DNA from: Kazachstania africana CBS 2517
Taxonomy: Eukaryota > Ascomycota > Saccharomycetes > Saccharomycetales > Saccharomycetaceae
Direction of reading: 5' to 3'
Length of the DNA stretch: 64,000 nt
NCBI RefSeq assembly: GCF_000304475.1
Contig: NC_018941.1
Location: 558,001-622,000 of the forward strand
The notes under the pieces: model-generated
The model's input: the letters and a program-made list of their open reading frames with translations, nothing else
Database searches by the model: none
Told to the model about the DNA's origin: nothing
In this document: positions 1 to 9,179 of the stretch, in pieces
Position numbering within the stretch: position 1 is the stretch's first letter
How the letters are laid out: each line of letters starts with the position of its first letter
Translations under genes and position numbers: made by a program

Positions 1-650
1 TGTGAACTGTAGCCTGATTCAACAAAATCCTCGTCATTAAGCTTTGTGTCAGAATTGCTTTCACCGGTGCTACTATTTGCACCGTTTGTAGTCTTGCTCG
101 AATAGCTCGAATGATCATTAAATATTTGTTCATCCAGAAACTTCTGAAACTTGATTCTTTCTTCCTTGGAGAATAAGTTAATTATATTGTCGTATGACCA
201 TGTCCTATTATAGACGAATATTTCGGCACCTTCACAATGCAACACGAATCTACACGGGAGTTGTTCATTTTTCTTCATAGTAACACCATTAGAATCTTTG
301 CTTTCCAAATGGTATGATGGTTTTCTTGTTTTGAGGAGCCAGTATCTCCATGTCAGAGTACCCTGTAAGAGTGATATTGTGTAATCTTTATGTATAATGG
401 TTACATTTTTGAAAAATATTCTTCCCCCTAGTAGAGATATTCGTAATGACTCTATATTTACTTTGATATGTGCTCTTTTCCAAAGGAGCCATTCCAATAT
501 GAGACTTGTAATGTATGCAATAGCCCTTCCAACGTAAAAAATCACACTTAGGCATAAAACAACTAGTAAAATCCAATCCAGAAGGAAGACCCAACTAAAA
601 TTTTTGCCCCCACTGATTGGAACAGATTGAAATTCTGAACTAGAGGCCAT
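1..650 (-). CDS. CSF1: Csf1, N-terminal part (gene continues past the left edge)
   Basis: The reverse strand is open from an ATG at 648-650 to the window edge and gives about 216 residues. The start follows the pattern of yeast Csf1: a hydrophobic anchor (FSWVFLLDWILLVVLCL, about residues 18-34) and then an ILEWLLWKRAHIKV segment (about 55-68) closely resembling the S. cerevisiae protein. Csf1 is a very large bridge-like lipid transfer protein of the chorein/VPS13-like group, anchored in the ER and needed for fermentation at low temperature and for lipid homeostasis. No in-frame ATG lies upstream before a stop, so this start is well supported. The rest of the roughly 3,000-residue protein lies outside the window. 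GAA1, which separates CSF1 from ALT1 in S. cerevisiae, is absent: only about 200 bp separate this start from the ALT1 stop. Confidence 0.93.
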   Translation of the reverse strand, partial: MASSSEFQSVPISGGKNFSWVFLLDWILLVVLCLSVIFYVGRAIAYITSLILEWLLWKRAHIKVNIESLRISLLGGRIFFKNVTIIHKDYTISLLQGTLTWRYWLLKTRKPSYHLESKDSNGVTMKKNEQLPCRFVLHCEGAEIFVYNRTWSYDNIINLFSKEERIKFQKFLDEQIFNDHSSYSSKTTNGANSSTGESNSDTKLNDEDFVESGYSS

Positions 651-857
651 ATCAGACTCAGACTGTGTGTTTATCAGAATCTCAGATGCCTTGACCACTT
701 TATTTCCATCTAGTACTCTTTTTAAAAACAAATCGGAAAAGCTAAACCATGCGAAGCTTCAGAAAAAAAATTGCTGGATATGTTTACATACATATATGTG
801 ATTTTGATAACGCTCATTGAGCTAAAAGACCATTTATATATTTACAATTATTGTTTC

Positions 858-2477
858 TTAAGAGTTGTATTTTTCCATGAATTCTATGTGAAATTGCTTC
901 CAACTATCGATCCATTCAATTCCTGGTGCTAAGAAAGTTGTTCTCAAATGGTACGTACCTGCGACTTGTCCAAATCCAGACCCCGGTACGGTACAAATAC
1001 CTGTATGCTCTAGTAATTCCTTACAATAGAATTCGTCAGGAGATAGTTCTAGACGTTGCGCTTCTTGAATTGCACGGTAAGGTAAGTTCAATTTGGGGAA
1101 AAGATACATAGCACCATTTGGTTTTTGGCATTCAATACCATCTAAAGAATTGAATGTTTTCCAAAGTAACTCGGCTCTCTGTGACAATTGACTATGAATC
1201 GTTTTTCTTTGAGCTTGGTCTAGTGCAAATGATTCTTCACCTCTCTTTGGAGGAGAAACCATTAAGTCGACTAATGCTTGACCAGTAACGACAGGACAAA
1301 GTGAGATAGAGGCTAATTTCAAAATTACTTGTCTAACCTCGTGTGTAAAACCGATTATCTCCATGTAACCACCTCTTTGGCCACATTCACCGGATACACC
1401 TTTAGAAGTAGAATGTAATGATGCTAATTGTACATTATCAAATTTACCCGGGATTTCACGTTGTAAACGTCTTAAAACTCCTTTTACTGAATGGAACTTC
1501 ATTCCATCAAATATATTTTCTTGGTACACTTCATCGGCAATGACTACGATACCGTACTTGGCCGCAATTTCCAAGATACTTACAATGGCTTCTTTAGATA
1601 AGACAGCACCTGTGGGGTTCCCGGGATTAATTACAACAAGAACGTCAGGCTTAATATTATCTTGGACGGCTTTCTTAATGACATTCTCAATTTCTATGGG
1701 ATTTATTGACCACCCATTCATTTCATCTAGGAAATATGGTAAAGCATGCGAATTATTTAAGGCCAAAGTTGCAGTATATAGAGGATACTGTGGGATAGGA
1801 ATCAAGACACCAGTTTTTTCACCTTTACAGAGGATGGAGAGTAAGTAGTTTACTGCAGCAGATGCACCTGCGGTTAAAAAGATATCCTCTGGATAAGCTG
1901 GCTCACCGCCATCTCTTTCTGTAATAAAGTTTGCAACGGTTCTCCTTATCCCATATACACCTTGAGATTCGGAATATGCACCCACTGATCCACCAATATC
2001 CTTTAGAATTTTTTTGGCTCTTAGGATAGCGTCTTTCTTATACACAGCAGATGATCCCGGCTTGGTTTCAATGGCATGAAGTAAAGTCGGGTATTGCAAA
2101 AGTGAAAGCACTTGTCTATAGAAACTTAAAGGCTGCTGTTGTAACTGTTGAGGATTACCAATATTCGCGTTAATAATTTTATCAAAAGGTAGACTATTTG
2201 GCTTTTCTGCTAGTTGTCTTTTCAATTCTTCTGCTCTCGTGGGTATCTTACCTCTAACGGCATATTTTGCTTTTAGAACGTTTTCATTCAAGTCACCGAT
2301 AGTTAATTGACCGGCAGGCTTGAAATTCAAGTTATGCTTTCTTGGTTTTGGATTAGAAAATGATTTAGTAGAATAGTAAGAGTATGTATTGGGTGGTAGA
2401 ATGGTAACTGATGGTGACATTTTAGTGAAAAAAGCGTTAAGACTTGAAGAGCGTCTTGATATTGAAAGTGTGGTCAT
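858..2477 (-). CDS. ALT1: Alanine transaminase, mitochondrial
   Basis: Encodes 539 residues of a class-I PLP aminotransferase that interconverts alanine and 2-oxoglutarate with pyruvate and glutamate. The alanine-aminotransferase core begins near residue 50 with KPAGQLTIGDLNENVLKAKYAVRG. The probable PLP-binding lysine is about K359 in STSKGVSGECGQRGGY, and NPGNPTGAVLS is the usual fold motif. The first 45 or so residues are rich in Ser, Arg and Lys and poor in acids, as expected for a mitochondrial presequence. This and the position next to CSF1 favour ALT1 over its duplicate ALT2. S. cerevisiae Alt1 is somewhat longer (about 592). A tandem pair of Gcn4-type sites lies about 0.6 kb upstream, shared with GEP5 in the opposite direction. 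Confidence 0.95.
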   Translation of the reverse strand: MTTLSISRRSSSLNAFFTKMSPSVTILPPNTYSYYSTKSFSNPKPRKHNLNFKPAGQLTIGDLNENVLKAKYAVRGKIPTRAEELKRQLAEKPNSLPFDKIINANIGNPQQLQQQPLSFYRQVLSLLQYPTLLHAIETKPGSSAVYKKDAILRAKKILKDIGGSVGAYSESQGVYGIRRTVANFITERDGGEPAYPEDIFLTAGASAAVNYLLSILCKGEKTGVLIPIPQYPLYTATLALNNSHALPYFLDEMNGWSINPIEIENVIKKAVQDNIKPDVLVVINPGNPTGAVLSKEAIVSILEIAAKYGIVVIADEVYQENIFDGMKFHSVKGVLRRLQREIPGKFDNVQLASLHSTSKGVSGECGQRGGYMEIIGFTHEVRQVILKLASISLCPVVTGQALVDLMVSPPKRGEESFALDQAQRKTIHSQLSQRAELLWKTFNSLDGIECQKPNGAMYLFPKLNLPYRAIQEAQRLELSPDEFYCKELLEHTGICTVPGSGFGQVAGTYHLRTTFLAPGIEWIDSWKQFHIEFMEKYNS

Positions 2478-3512
2478 GTTAGTCCGAAGTATACTACGAA
2501 TGTGAATATTGTGTTGTGTTTAAGTATGAGAACAGCTTTGTGTTTTTGCTCTTACTGAAGCAGGAAAATATTAGTAGCGGGTCACACGTTATGAAGTCTA
2601 AATACGTAATTGTTCTTTGTATATTTTAGGTCAATGGATAGGGCTAAATTTCAGAAGTATGTTACTGAGAAGTAGTACAGAGGCACAGTGGAGGGACTGA
2701 ACGCACAAAAAAAATATAGAACGTCGTGACCTGGAAAATGTATCTGGGGTATGCTGGAAACTTAATCTTTTATTTCCGCAACAAATGAAGGATTATGTAG
2801 TTTACCTTCAGTAGGAATACACGTAGGAATAGTAGAAAAAGGTACACGTCAAAAAAAAGAATGATCTCTCACCCACTTTCTTTGTAACTCGTAATAACGT
2901 TGTAGGTAGATCAGCAGAAGAAGGCACTTGGAAAAAGTCACGCAATTAAAAAAGAAACAGAATGACGATTTGTTAGGTCTCTCAAAGTAAAGTTGTCTTG
3001 TGATGTAAATTAATCAAGAAGAATATGTATGAATATCTAATATGTAGAAATGGATTGGATTACAAGAGGGCATTTTGGGCCTTTTATAGCAGTGAGTCAA
3101 TGACTCTCTTATTCAGAGTAACGATATCTTAGAGTTTTGTATCGAGAAAATTTTTCTGCAGCATGATAATGATTCCTATGAAATGGCCGCAAATATTAAT
3201 ATACCGGCGGAATGAAGATGGGATACGGACCTGTTTTTCTTTTGTATGGTGAGTAGTGTTTAAGATAGCCTTGTATTGCAAAGCAATGAGAGTCCGTCTT
3301 TGAATTCTGATGGTTCAGTTGTATCTTGAAACTCATTTGCCAGTATTTATATAGCATTTCTGCTACCAGGGGTCGAGGGATCGTTCGTTTATGAAGTACA
3401 TTTTTCCCTTTGATGTTTTATTTTTTCTGATGAGATACTTCTTGACTGAATGAAGTACAACACACTTGCGCGTATATAGTTCTTAATACAAGTGGATCTG
3501 TATGCTTAGTAA
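2478..3512. other. 1.0-kb divergent intergenic region (ALT1 / GEP5)
   Basis: No credible reading frame is present. This is where XDJ1 (YLR090W) lies in S. cerevisiae, and I see no relic of it. The stretch holds the promoters of ALT1 and GEP5, several A-rich tracts and the paired Gcn4-like sites listed separately. Confidence 0.7.
3093..3106. promoter_or_regulatory. Paired Gcn4-type sites (TGAGTCA-A-TGACTC)
   Basis: TGAGTCA at 3093-3099 is followed one base later by TGACTC at 3101-3106, giving a nearly symmetric double site. Gcn4 is the bZIP activator of amino-acid biosynthesis, and its consensus is TGASTCA. The pair lies about 615 bp upstream of ALT1 and 407 bp upstream of GEP5, so control of the transaminase is the natural guess. 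Confidence 0.5.
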
Positions 3513-4283
3513 ATGAGTGGTAGAGCACCATGTATACGTACACTTGTTACTAAGGAAGTGAGGGACAAAATTACGAATGCCATAGAGGGATTACCGTTGC
3601 ATCAGAAAACTTTGCTTCAATTGCAAGATACATTGAAAAGAAATGATGCGTTAGCAATCCCACTACTGCGAGATGTTGTGAGTTATGAAACTACTGGAAA
3701 GTCAAAGTTTTTAGAATCTATCATCTATCGATTATATTTCCAATGGCTGAATGAAGTACCGAGTCATTTAAAACCATTATTGAACCAATACGAGCATTTA
3801 AAATCTAATTGGCCCATTGAGAGACATATAAAATTTAAGAATGCAGAGCCTGAAGCTATTTCATTACGCAACGCATGGATGCGTAACAAGGCAACCGCAG
3901 TGGATCTATCCACATCCGATGGTGTTATCAAGCCGATTCTAAATCATTTCAGATATTTGCGAGTGAATGAAGACAGGTTGTGTAAGAAAAAAGTGGGTCT
4001 GCCTATACTAGAGGTTCCATTGAACGTATTTGGCACTGAGATTCCAGAGTGTAGAGTAAACAATCTACTGAAAAAAAGAATTGCCCATGTAAAGAAAAGT
4101 TTACTGGAAGACAATCCGATGCTTTCTCCAAAATTAGAAGATACCTTGCATTCGATTATCAATGATAGCAAGAATACTAGAGCATTGAAAAGAGTTTACT
4201 TGAGAAGTTGCTCTCGAGCCTACACCGGAGAAAGCAACCCTAAGGATAGTTCGAATATCACTTTTCACATAATAGATTGGTAA
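3513..4283 (+). CDS. GEP5: Gep5/Rrg5-like mitochondrial genome maintenance protein
   Basis: 256 residues, between ALT1 and the sulfate permease exactly where YLR091W lies in S. cerevisiae. The middle (about residues 67-110, with FLESIIYRLYFQWLNEVP and SNWPIERH) and the end (RALKRVYLRSCSRAYTGES, about 225-243) resemble Gep5 in spacing and in several residues. S. cerevisiae Gep5 is about 293 residues, and it evolves fast. It is required to keep the mitochondrial genome and shows genetic links to prohibitins; its biochemical role is not established. The N-terminus has basic residues and few acids over the first 20, compatible with mitochondrial import. No catalytic motif is visible. Synteny carries much of the call. 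Confidence 0.85.
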   Translation: MSGRAPCIRTLVTKEVRDKITNAIEGLPLHQKTLLQLQDTLKRNDALAIPLLRDVVSYETTGKSKFLESIIYRLYFQWLNEVPSHLKPLLNQYEHLKSNWPIERHIKFKNAEPEAISLRNAWMRNKATAVDLSTSDGVIKPILNHFRYLRVNEDRLCKKKVGLPILEVPLNVFGTEIPECRVNNLLKKRIAHVKKSLLEDNPMLSPKLEDTLHSIINDSKNTRALKRVYLRSCSRAYTGESNPKDSSNITFHIIDW

Positions 4284-4980
4284 TGAAATGGCAGAAAGCA
4301 AGAGGAAAAAGCCGACTACCTCTTCTACTAATATACATTACCCACGATGCCATAATAAGAAAAAGTCCCTTCATCTAATCAATATCATATGAGATTATAC
4401 AAAGAATTCCACACTCGAGAGATTTGTATTCCAGCGAACCCGCGCGCGCCATACTCCCTCGATGCATTGGCAAATTGTCTCCGTGTTTCTCTCTGTCTGG
4501 AAAAAACACCGAATTTGCATCGCAAAATGGAATTAATGCCACAGTTGTGGAAGTTTGGTCTTAAAAGATCAACATGGAGGTTAGAAGAATTCTTAACTCA
4601 AACCGCACACTAAATTCCCTTTCTCATGGCTCTTTCTGGTAACTAACAGTAAGTTGTCATGCCTTGTCCAGAATTTTCTCGTATTTGTGAAACCACACCG
4701 TTGTCTCTCGTGGCAAAATGACGGACTGGCCTTGATTAGTCTGGTTATCGATAGATGGGAGCCACTATTCCTAGTATGACTGTATTGTAATGTACTATTA
4801 CCATTATTATTGATATTGTCATCATGATGATTCTTGGTTCTTCCCTGGATTTGATATTTTTTTATATATATGTTAACTATTGGATTTTGGAATTTGGATT
4901 GGTCCAATCTTGTTTTAGTGGCATCACCAAGAAAATCAATCTCGATTCAACTCACTTAAATTGTATTACTCGATTCAACA
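4284..4980 (+). other. 0.7-kb promoter region of the sulfate permease
   Basis: Small open frames here show no coding character and overlap each other. The stretch contains a Met31/Met32-like site (listed separately), a Pu/Py-rich section and AT-rich sequence near 4855-4880. I see no further gene. Confidence 0.6.
4538..4547 (-). promoter_or_regulatory. Met31/Met32-like site upstream of SUL2
   Basis: GCCACAGTTG matches nine of ten bases of the reverse complement of the Met31/Met32 site AAACTGTGGC. It lies about 435 bp upstream of the SUL2 start. In S. cerevisiae sulfate permease genes are induced on sulfur limitation through Met4 with Met31/Met32 or Cbf1. A single short match is weak evidence. 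Confidence 0.35.
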
Positions 4981-7485
4981 ATGAGTAACCAACATGATAC
5001 AGAATTGACTGATTTCAGTAATCTAGATGATTTAGAACAGGAATTCAATCAATATAAGAAAATAGAATTGACTATATCATCCACACGTCAAAATGAAGAG
5101 GTCGATTCAAAGAGGCAAGGAAAATCAGATAAAAACGTAAAATCATCTTCCTTTGATTCTATCTTCTCTCTGACACAGCAACAACAAGTTCCAACTTATG
5201 AAGAAAATTCGATTACAATAGCAGATTATTATACTTACTCATTAAGGCCTTATTTTACTTTCAAAACTATCACAGATTATATAAAATCACTATTTCCAAT
5301 ATTTCACTGGTTACCACATTATAATTTAACATGGTTCATATCCGATTTGATTGCAGGTATAACAGTAGGTTGTGTCCTCGTTCCACAATCAATGTCGTAC
5401 GCACAGATTGCTACTCTGTCTCCCCAATTCGGTCTATATTCCAGTTTTATAGGAGCATTTTCCTATTCATTGTTTGCTACTTCCAAAGATGTCTGTATTG
5501 GGCCTGTTGCAGTCATGTCACTGCAAACTGCAAAAGTTATTGCCCGTGTCCAAGATAAGTTACCAAGTGACACAGATATAACAGCGTCTGAAATTGCCAC
5601 TACCTTGGCTTTATTATGTGGAATCATTGCAACAGGGGTTGGTTTACTAAGACTGGGGTTTTTGGTTGAATTAATTTCCCTTAATGCAGTGGCGGGCTTC
5701 ATGACAGGTTCTGCGCTGAACATTATTAGTGGTCAGGTCCCGGGTTTAATGGGTTACAATAGTGAAGTTAATACAAGAACTTCAACATATAAAGTCATCA
5801 TTGACACTTTGAAGCATTTACCAGACACTAAATTAGACGCTGTATTTGGTTTGATCCCGTTATTTTTACTATTTGCATGGAAATGGGTTTGTGACGTATT
5901 GGGACCAAGATTAAATGAAAGACATTTCGGTAATGGTAAAAATCCAAGAGCCCATAGAATTATGAAAAATTTTTATTTCTATGCACAGACTACGAAAAAT
6001 GCAATCATTATTATTGTCTTCACATGTATATCATGGGCAATTACAAGAGGTAAAACTTCAGAGACTCGCCCAATTAGTGTTCTTGGCAGTGTTCCTAAAG
6101 GTTTGAAAGATGTTGAAACCTTTACTGTCCCCAGCGGTCTAATGGCCAAGCTTGCCCCAGAGCTACCCGCCTCAATAATAGTCTTACTGCTTGAACATAT
6201 TGCTATCGCAAAATCATTTGGTAGAATCAACGACTATAAGATTGTACCTGATCAAGAAATTGTTGCCATTGGTATAACAAATCTTCTAGGAACTTTCTTC
6301 CATGCTTATCCAGCAACAGGCTCATTTTCGAGATCTGCGCTGAAGGCTAAATGTAATGTTAGAACTCCATTAAGTGGTTTATTTTCTGGTGCATGTGTCC
6401 TTTTGGCACTATATTGTTTAACTGGTGCATTTTTTTATATTCCGAAAGCCACATTATGTGCTGTTATCATTCACGCGGTCTCTAACTTAATTGCTTCTTA
6501 TAAAGCAACAATGAATTTTTGGAAAATGAACCCTCTCGATTGCTTCTGTTTTTTAGTGACTGTAATTATAACTGTTTTTGCCTCTATAGAAGATGGTATT
6601 TATTTTGCAATGTGTTGGTCTGTCGCAGTTTTATTATTCAAAGTTGCATTCCCACCTGGAAAATTTCTGGGTCAAATTGAAATTACTGAAGTCCTTGATG
6701 GTAAATTGGTAGGTGATTCGTCAGTATTGACTTCTAGTGATGAAAACAGTGAAATTCTTCCAACTACTAAGGCAGGGTATTCTGTCGAGGTTGTATCAAA
6801 TCACAATGAAAATACAAATTACTATACAAAATGGGTTCCATTTGATTTCAGTTATACAAAGGAACTAAATCCGGATGCTCATATTAAGCCACCACCACCT
6901 GGGGTTATTGTTTACAGGATGGCTGATAGTTTCACATATATGAATTGTTCAAGACATTTCGATATTTTATTCGATGAAATTAAAAGAAGTACAAAGAGAG
7001 GAAAGTTAACTCAAATCATGAGAAAATCTGATCGTCCATGGAATGATCCTGGTAAATGGGAACCCCGAGTTTTCATCAAAAAATATCTAAGAAGAGAAAA
7101 TTATGATGAAGATAATGTTGACATTGAAGATCGTGTTATTGATGACAGACCATTCCTGAAGATAATCTGTCTAGATTTTTCACAAGTATCCCAAATTGAT
7201 GCAACTGCAATTCAATGCTTGTACGATCTGAGAAAATCTGTAAATAAGTATGCAGACAGACAAGTTGAATTTCATTTCGTTGGGATCATCTCTCCATGGA
7301 TCAAAAAATCATTGAGGAATTTCGGATTCGGTACAATAAATAATGAATACAGTGATGAATCAATTATTATGGGTCATTCCAGCTACCATTTGACCAAAGA
7401 CGTGGATGGAATCAAAGCTGCTACCGGTACCAATCTTCCATTTTTTCACATAGATATTCCAAACTTCAACAAATGGGATATTTAG
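4981..7485 (+). CDS. SUL2: High-affinity sulfate permease (SulP family, STAS domain)
   Basis: 834 residues of the SulP (SLC26) family. The N-terminal 115 residues are hydrophilic. A SulP core of many membrane segments follows (about 120-560), starting with the family signature DLIAGITVGCVLVPQSMSYA. A long hydrophilic linker leads to a C-terminal STAS domain (about 640-800, with KIICLDFSQVSQIDATAIQ). The protein imports sulfate by proton symport at the plasma membrane and feeds the methionine and cysteine pathway; the STAS domain takes part in regulation. S. cerevisiae Sul2 is about 893 residues. SUL1 and SUL2 are similar in sequence, and the position between GEP5 and NYV1 supports SUL2. Confidence 0.94.
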   Translation: MSNQHDTELTDFSNLDDLEQEFNQYKKIELTISSTRQNEEVDSKRQGKSDKNVKSSSFDSIFSLTQQQQVPTYEENSITIADYYTYSLRPYFTFKTITDYIKSLFPIFHWLPHYNLTWFISDLIAGITVGCVLVPQSMSYAQIATLSPQFGLYSSFIGAFSYSLFATSKDVCIGPVAVMSLQTAKVIARVQDKLPSDTDITASEIATTLALLCGIIATGVGLLRLGFLVELISLNAVAGFMTGSALNIISGQVPGLMGYNSEVNTRTSTYKVIIDTLKHLPDTKLDAVFGLIPLFLLFAWKWVCDVLGPRLNERHFGNGKNPRAHRIMKNFYFYAQTTKNAIIIIVFTCISWAITRGKTSETRPISVLGSVPKGLKDVETFTVPSGLMAKLAPELPASIIVLLLEHIAIAKSFGRINDYKIVPDQEIVAIGITNLLGTFFHAYPATGSFSRSALKAKCNVRTPLSGLFSGACVLLALYCLTGAFFYIPKATLCAVIIHAVSNLIASYKATMNFWKMNPLDCFCFLVTVIITVFASIEDGIYFAMCWSVAVLLFKVAFPPGKFLGQIEITEVLDGKLVGDSSVLTSSDENSEILPTTKAGYSVEVVSNHNENTNYYTKWVPFDFSYTKELNPDAHIKPPPPGVIVYRMADSFTYMNCSRHFDILFDEIKRSTKRGKLTQIMRKSDRPWNDPGKWEPRVFIKKYLRRENYDEDNVDIEDRVIDDRPFLKIICLDFSQVSQIDATAIQCLYDLRKSVNKYADRQVEFHFVGIISPWIKKSLRNFGFGTINNEYSDESIIMGHSSYHLTKDVDGIKAATGTNLPFFHIDIPNFNKWDI

Positions 7486-7867
7486 AAAAAAAAATTTATT
7501 TACTACTATGTACTATTGATATATTCCTTTTATAAGGCTAATACTTATTCCTAATGATTAACCAATTGCAAAATGAAGCACATATAGATTCTCTCTTTCT
7601 ATTAATATTTACTGTCACCGACAGCTTTTGTCTTGTGTCACAACGAGCAGCCTGCTTGGAAACCCGACAGGCGTCAGCTACATTTTTTAAGGGAATCACA
7701 TCAGTTGGAAAAAGGAAGTGACAGTAAAATGACAAGATTGCTGACGAATGATAGATGGGGTGAATAAAGATGTTCTTATTCCTTTCGTTGAAAAGTTTAT
7801 ATAAATTTCTGAAGATTCAAAATTGTCTTGTCGAGATATTTTATGAACTCCAGTAGCTTGAATAAAT
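7486..7867. other. Short intergenic region between SUL2 and the COX26-like gene
   Basis: About 380 bp with a poly-A/T stretch at the SUL2 end (possible polyadenylation signals near 7490-7535) and a TTTATAAATT element at about 7797 that could serve the next gene. No coding frame or RNA gene is recognised. Confidence 0.5.
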
Positions 7868-8107
7868 ATGATTTTCAGTAAAGTGTTACATCAAAAGAAT
7901 TTGAAACTACAAGCGATCAAGAGTCAAATACCAAAATTGAATCCCAAAAGTGGTCGTGCTGGAGGACCATGGGGTCTCATGGAATTTAAGAGACAAATTG
8001 TACTTATTCCAGGGTTTTTGCTTACACTGTCAGTACTTTGTTTCTGGCCGTTTTCAATTAGAGCTGTTCATCGTGTAAGACACAAAGATACTAGTAGCAT
8101 GATCTAA
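7868..8107 (+). CDS. COX26: Small single-span protein resembling Cox26 (cytochrome c oxidase subunit)
   Basis: 79 residues with a basic N-terminus lacking acids (about 1-33), then SGRAGGPWGLMEFKRQ and one hydrophobic span (about 45-63) with LSVLCFWPF. From memory, S. cerevisiae Cox26 (YDR119W-A, 66 residues) has the same layout: cleaved presequence, GGRIGESW motif, then one span with LSVCLGWP. The shared GR-x-G-xx-W, LSV and WP spacing is what I rely on. Cox26 is a small inner-membrane subunit of complex IV within respiratory supercomplexes. In S. cerevisiae it lies on chromosome IV close to KIN1, the duplicate of KIN2 found 5 kb away here, so the position fits the ancestral order. The frame ends 54 bp before the convergent NYV1 stop. 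Similarity is short, so this is likely but unproven. Confidence 0.6.
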   Translation: MIFSKVLHQKNLKLQAIKSQIPKLNPKSGRAGGPWGLMEFKRQIVLIPGFLLTLSVLCFWPFSIRAVHRVRHKDTSSMI

Positions 8108-8160
8108 ATCGCTGTATATAAACCAATCAATCATATAAAATGAATCTATTCTATATATTC

Positions 8161-8877
8161 TTATAAGATGTAAACAAAAATAAATAGAGCGCTGGAAAAT
8201 AATATAATAGTGAATATTAATAATGTCCAATTCTTCATCTTTTGCCACCATAATCGTTCTTGTAATCTTTCTGCTTTCCTCTTGAAATTGGAACTATTAT
8301 TATTCAATCTCGATGTCCTACCAACTAGTAACGATACCCGCTCTTGTCGTTGTAAAAATTTATCTATGTTATCATTCATGATCTGTATTATGTCGTCTAG
8401 TTCATCTTCTGCATCGTTTGCATTTGTCTGGATGGAGTTCTCATTTTTGTACATGAGTAATTCGTCATGAAATTTATCCAGTATCAATTTGATATCAGCC
8501 TTCAATTGATCATCAGAATCGTAATTGAAGTGTTTCAATTCACTCAACACTCTGATAGGCACTATTATTGGCAGATTCTCTGAAATGAAACAGACAAGAA
8601 TATCGTTCGTATCAGTGGTCGTATAATAACAGTCAAACCCGTCTATTATTTTCGTTGACATTTTAGTTACTTTATTGCCCTCAATCATTTGCACTTTCGG
8701 AAGAACCAAGTCAAGTATTAGCTTGTGGAACAGCTTGGGGTCAATTGTACTGGTCATAGTACCGTATGATTTGTTGAGACTCCCGTTATCATTCGTTGAT
8801 GACATTGGATTGTGAAATGCTGATATTGTTTCATTGTTCCTTATGGCTTCTATATAGTTTACATTGAAAGTTTTCAT
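8161..8877 (-). CDS. NYV1: Vacuolar v-SNARE Nyv1
   Basis: 238 residues from the ATG at 8875-8877, where the protein begins MKTFNVNYIEAIRNNETIS and aligns with Nyv1 of S. cerevisiae (MKRFNVSYVEVIK...). The frame stays open 24 codons further to an ATG at 8949, but that extension has no counterpart. An N-terminal longin-like domain is followed by an R-SNARE motif (about 150-212, with DIIQIMNDNIDKFLQRQERVSLL containing the zero-layer arginine) and one C-terminal membrane anchor (about 217-238). Nyv1 pairs with Vam3, Vti1 and Vam7 in homotypic vacuole fusion. S. cerevisiae NYV1 has an intron near its start; here the same codons are contiguous. The gene is convergent with the COX26-like gene. Confidence 0.93.
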   Translation of the reverse strand: MKTFNVNYIEAIRNNETISAFHNPMSSTNDNGSLNKSYGTMTSTIDPKLFHKLILDLVLPKVQMIEGNKVTKMSTKIIDGFDCYYTTTDTNDILVCFISENLPIIVPIRVLSELKHFNYDSDDQLKADIKLILDKFHDELLMYKNENSIQTNANDAEDELDDIIQIMNDNIDKFLQRQERVSLLVGRTSRLNNNSSNFKRKAERLQERLWWQKMKNWTLLIFTIILFSSALFIFVYIL

Positions 8878-9179
8878 TTCTGTTATATTGAATTTACGTG
8901 AGGTAGGGACGGGATACAAAACTAACCTCCTTCTGTGCTTTACATGCAATAGGAATCAACATAACCTTTACTCCCTCAATAATTTTATACTTGATAGTCG
9001 TATCAAGAAATCATATTTGCGCGAGCGAGCGTCAGGGTAAAAAATGGATCTATAAATAAATGAAGAGTATATTCAGTAAGACTACAAAGGTACTTTATTA
9101 CATACCAGTTATGGCGGTTTCAAGTGTGGACTTACATAGTAATACATGCCGGGTATTTTGCCCATATTTGTGTGTTCTG

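Noticed and set aside
388..594. 68-residue frame on the minus strand
   Set aside because: It overlaps the CSF1 coding region in another frame; the CSF1 frame has clear family similarity, so this one is a shadow.
4593..4907. 104-residue minus-strand frame upstream of SUL2
   Set aside because: Low-complexity Asn/His-rich translation, no similarity I recognise, overlaps another short frame and lies in a promoter.
8878..8949. 24-codon N-terminal extension of NYV1
   Set aside because: The Nyv1 family begins at the internal methionine; the extension is basic and unlike a longin domain start.
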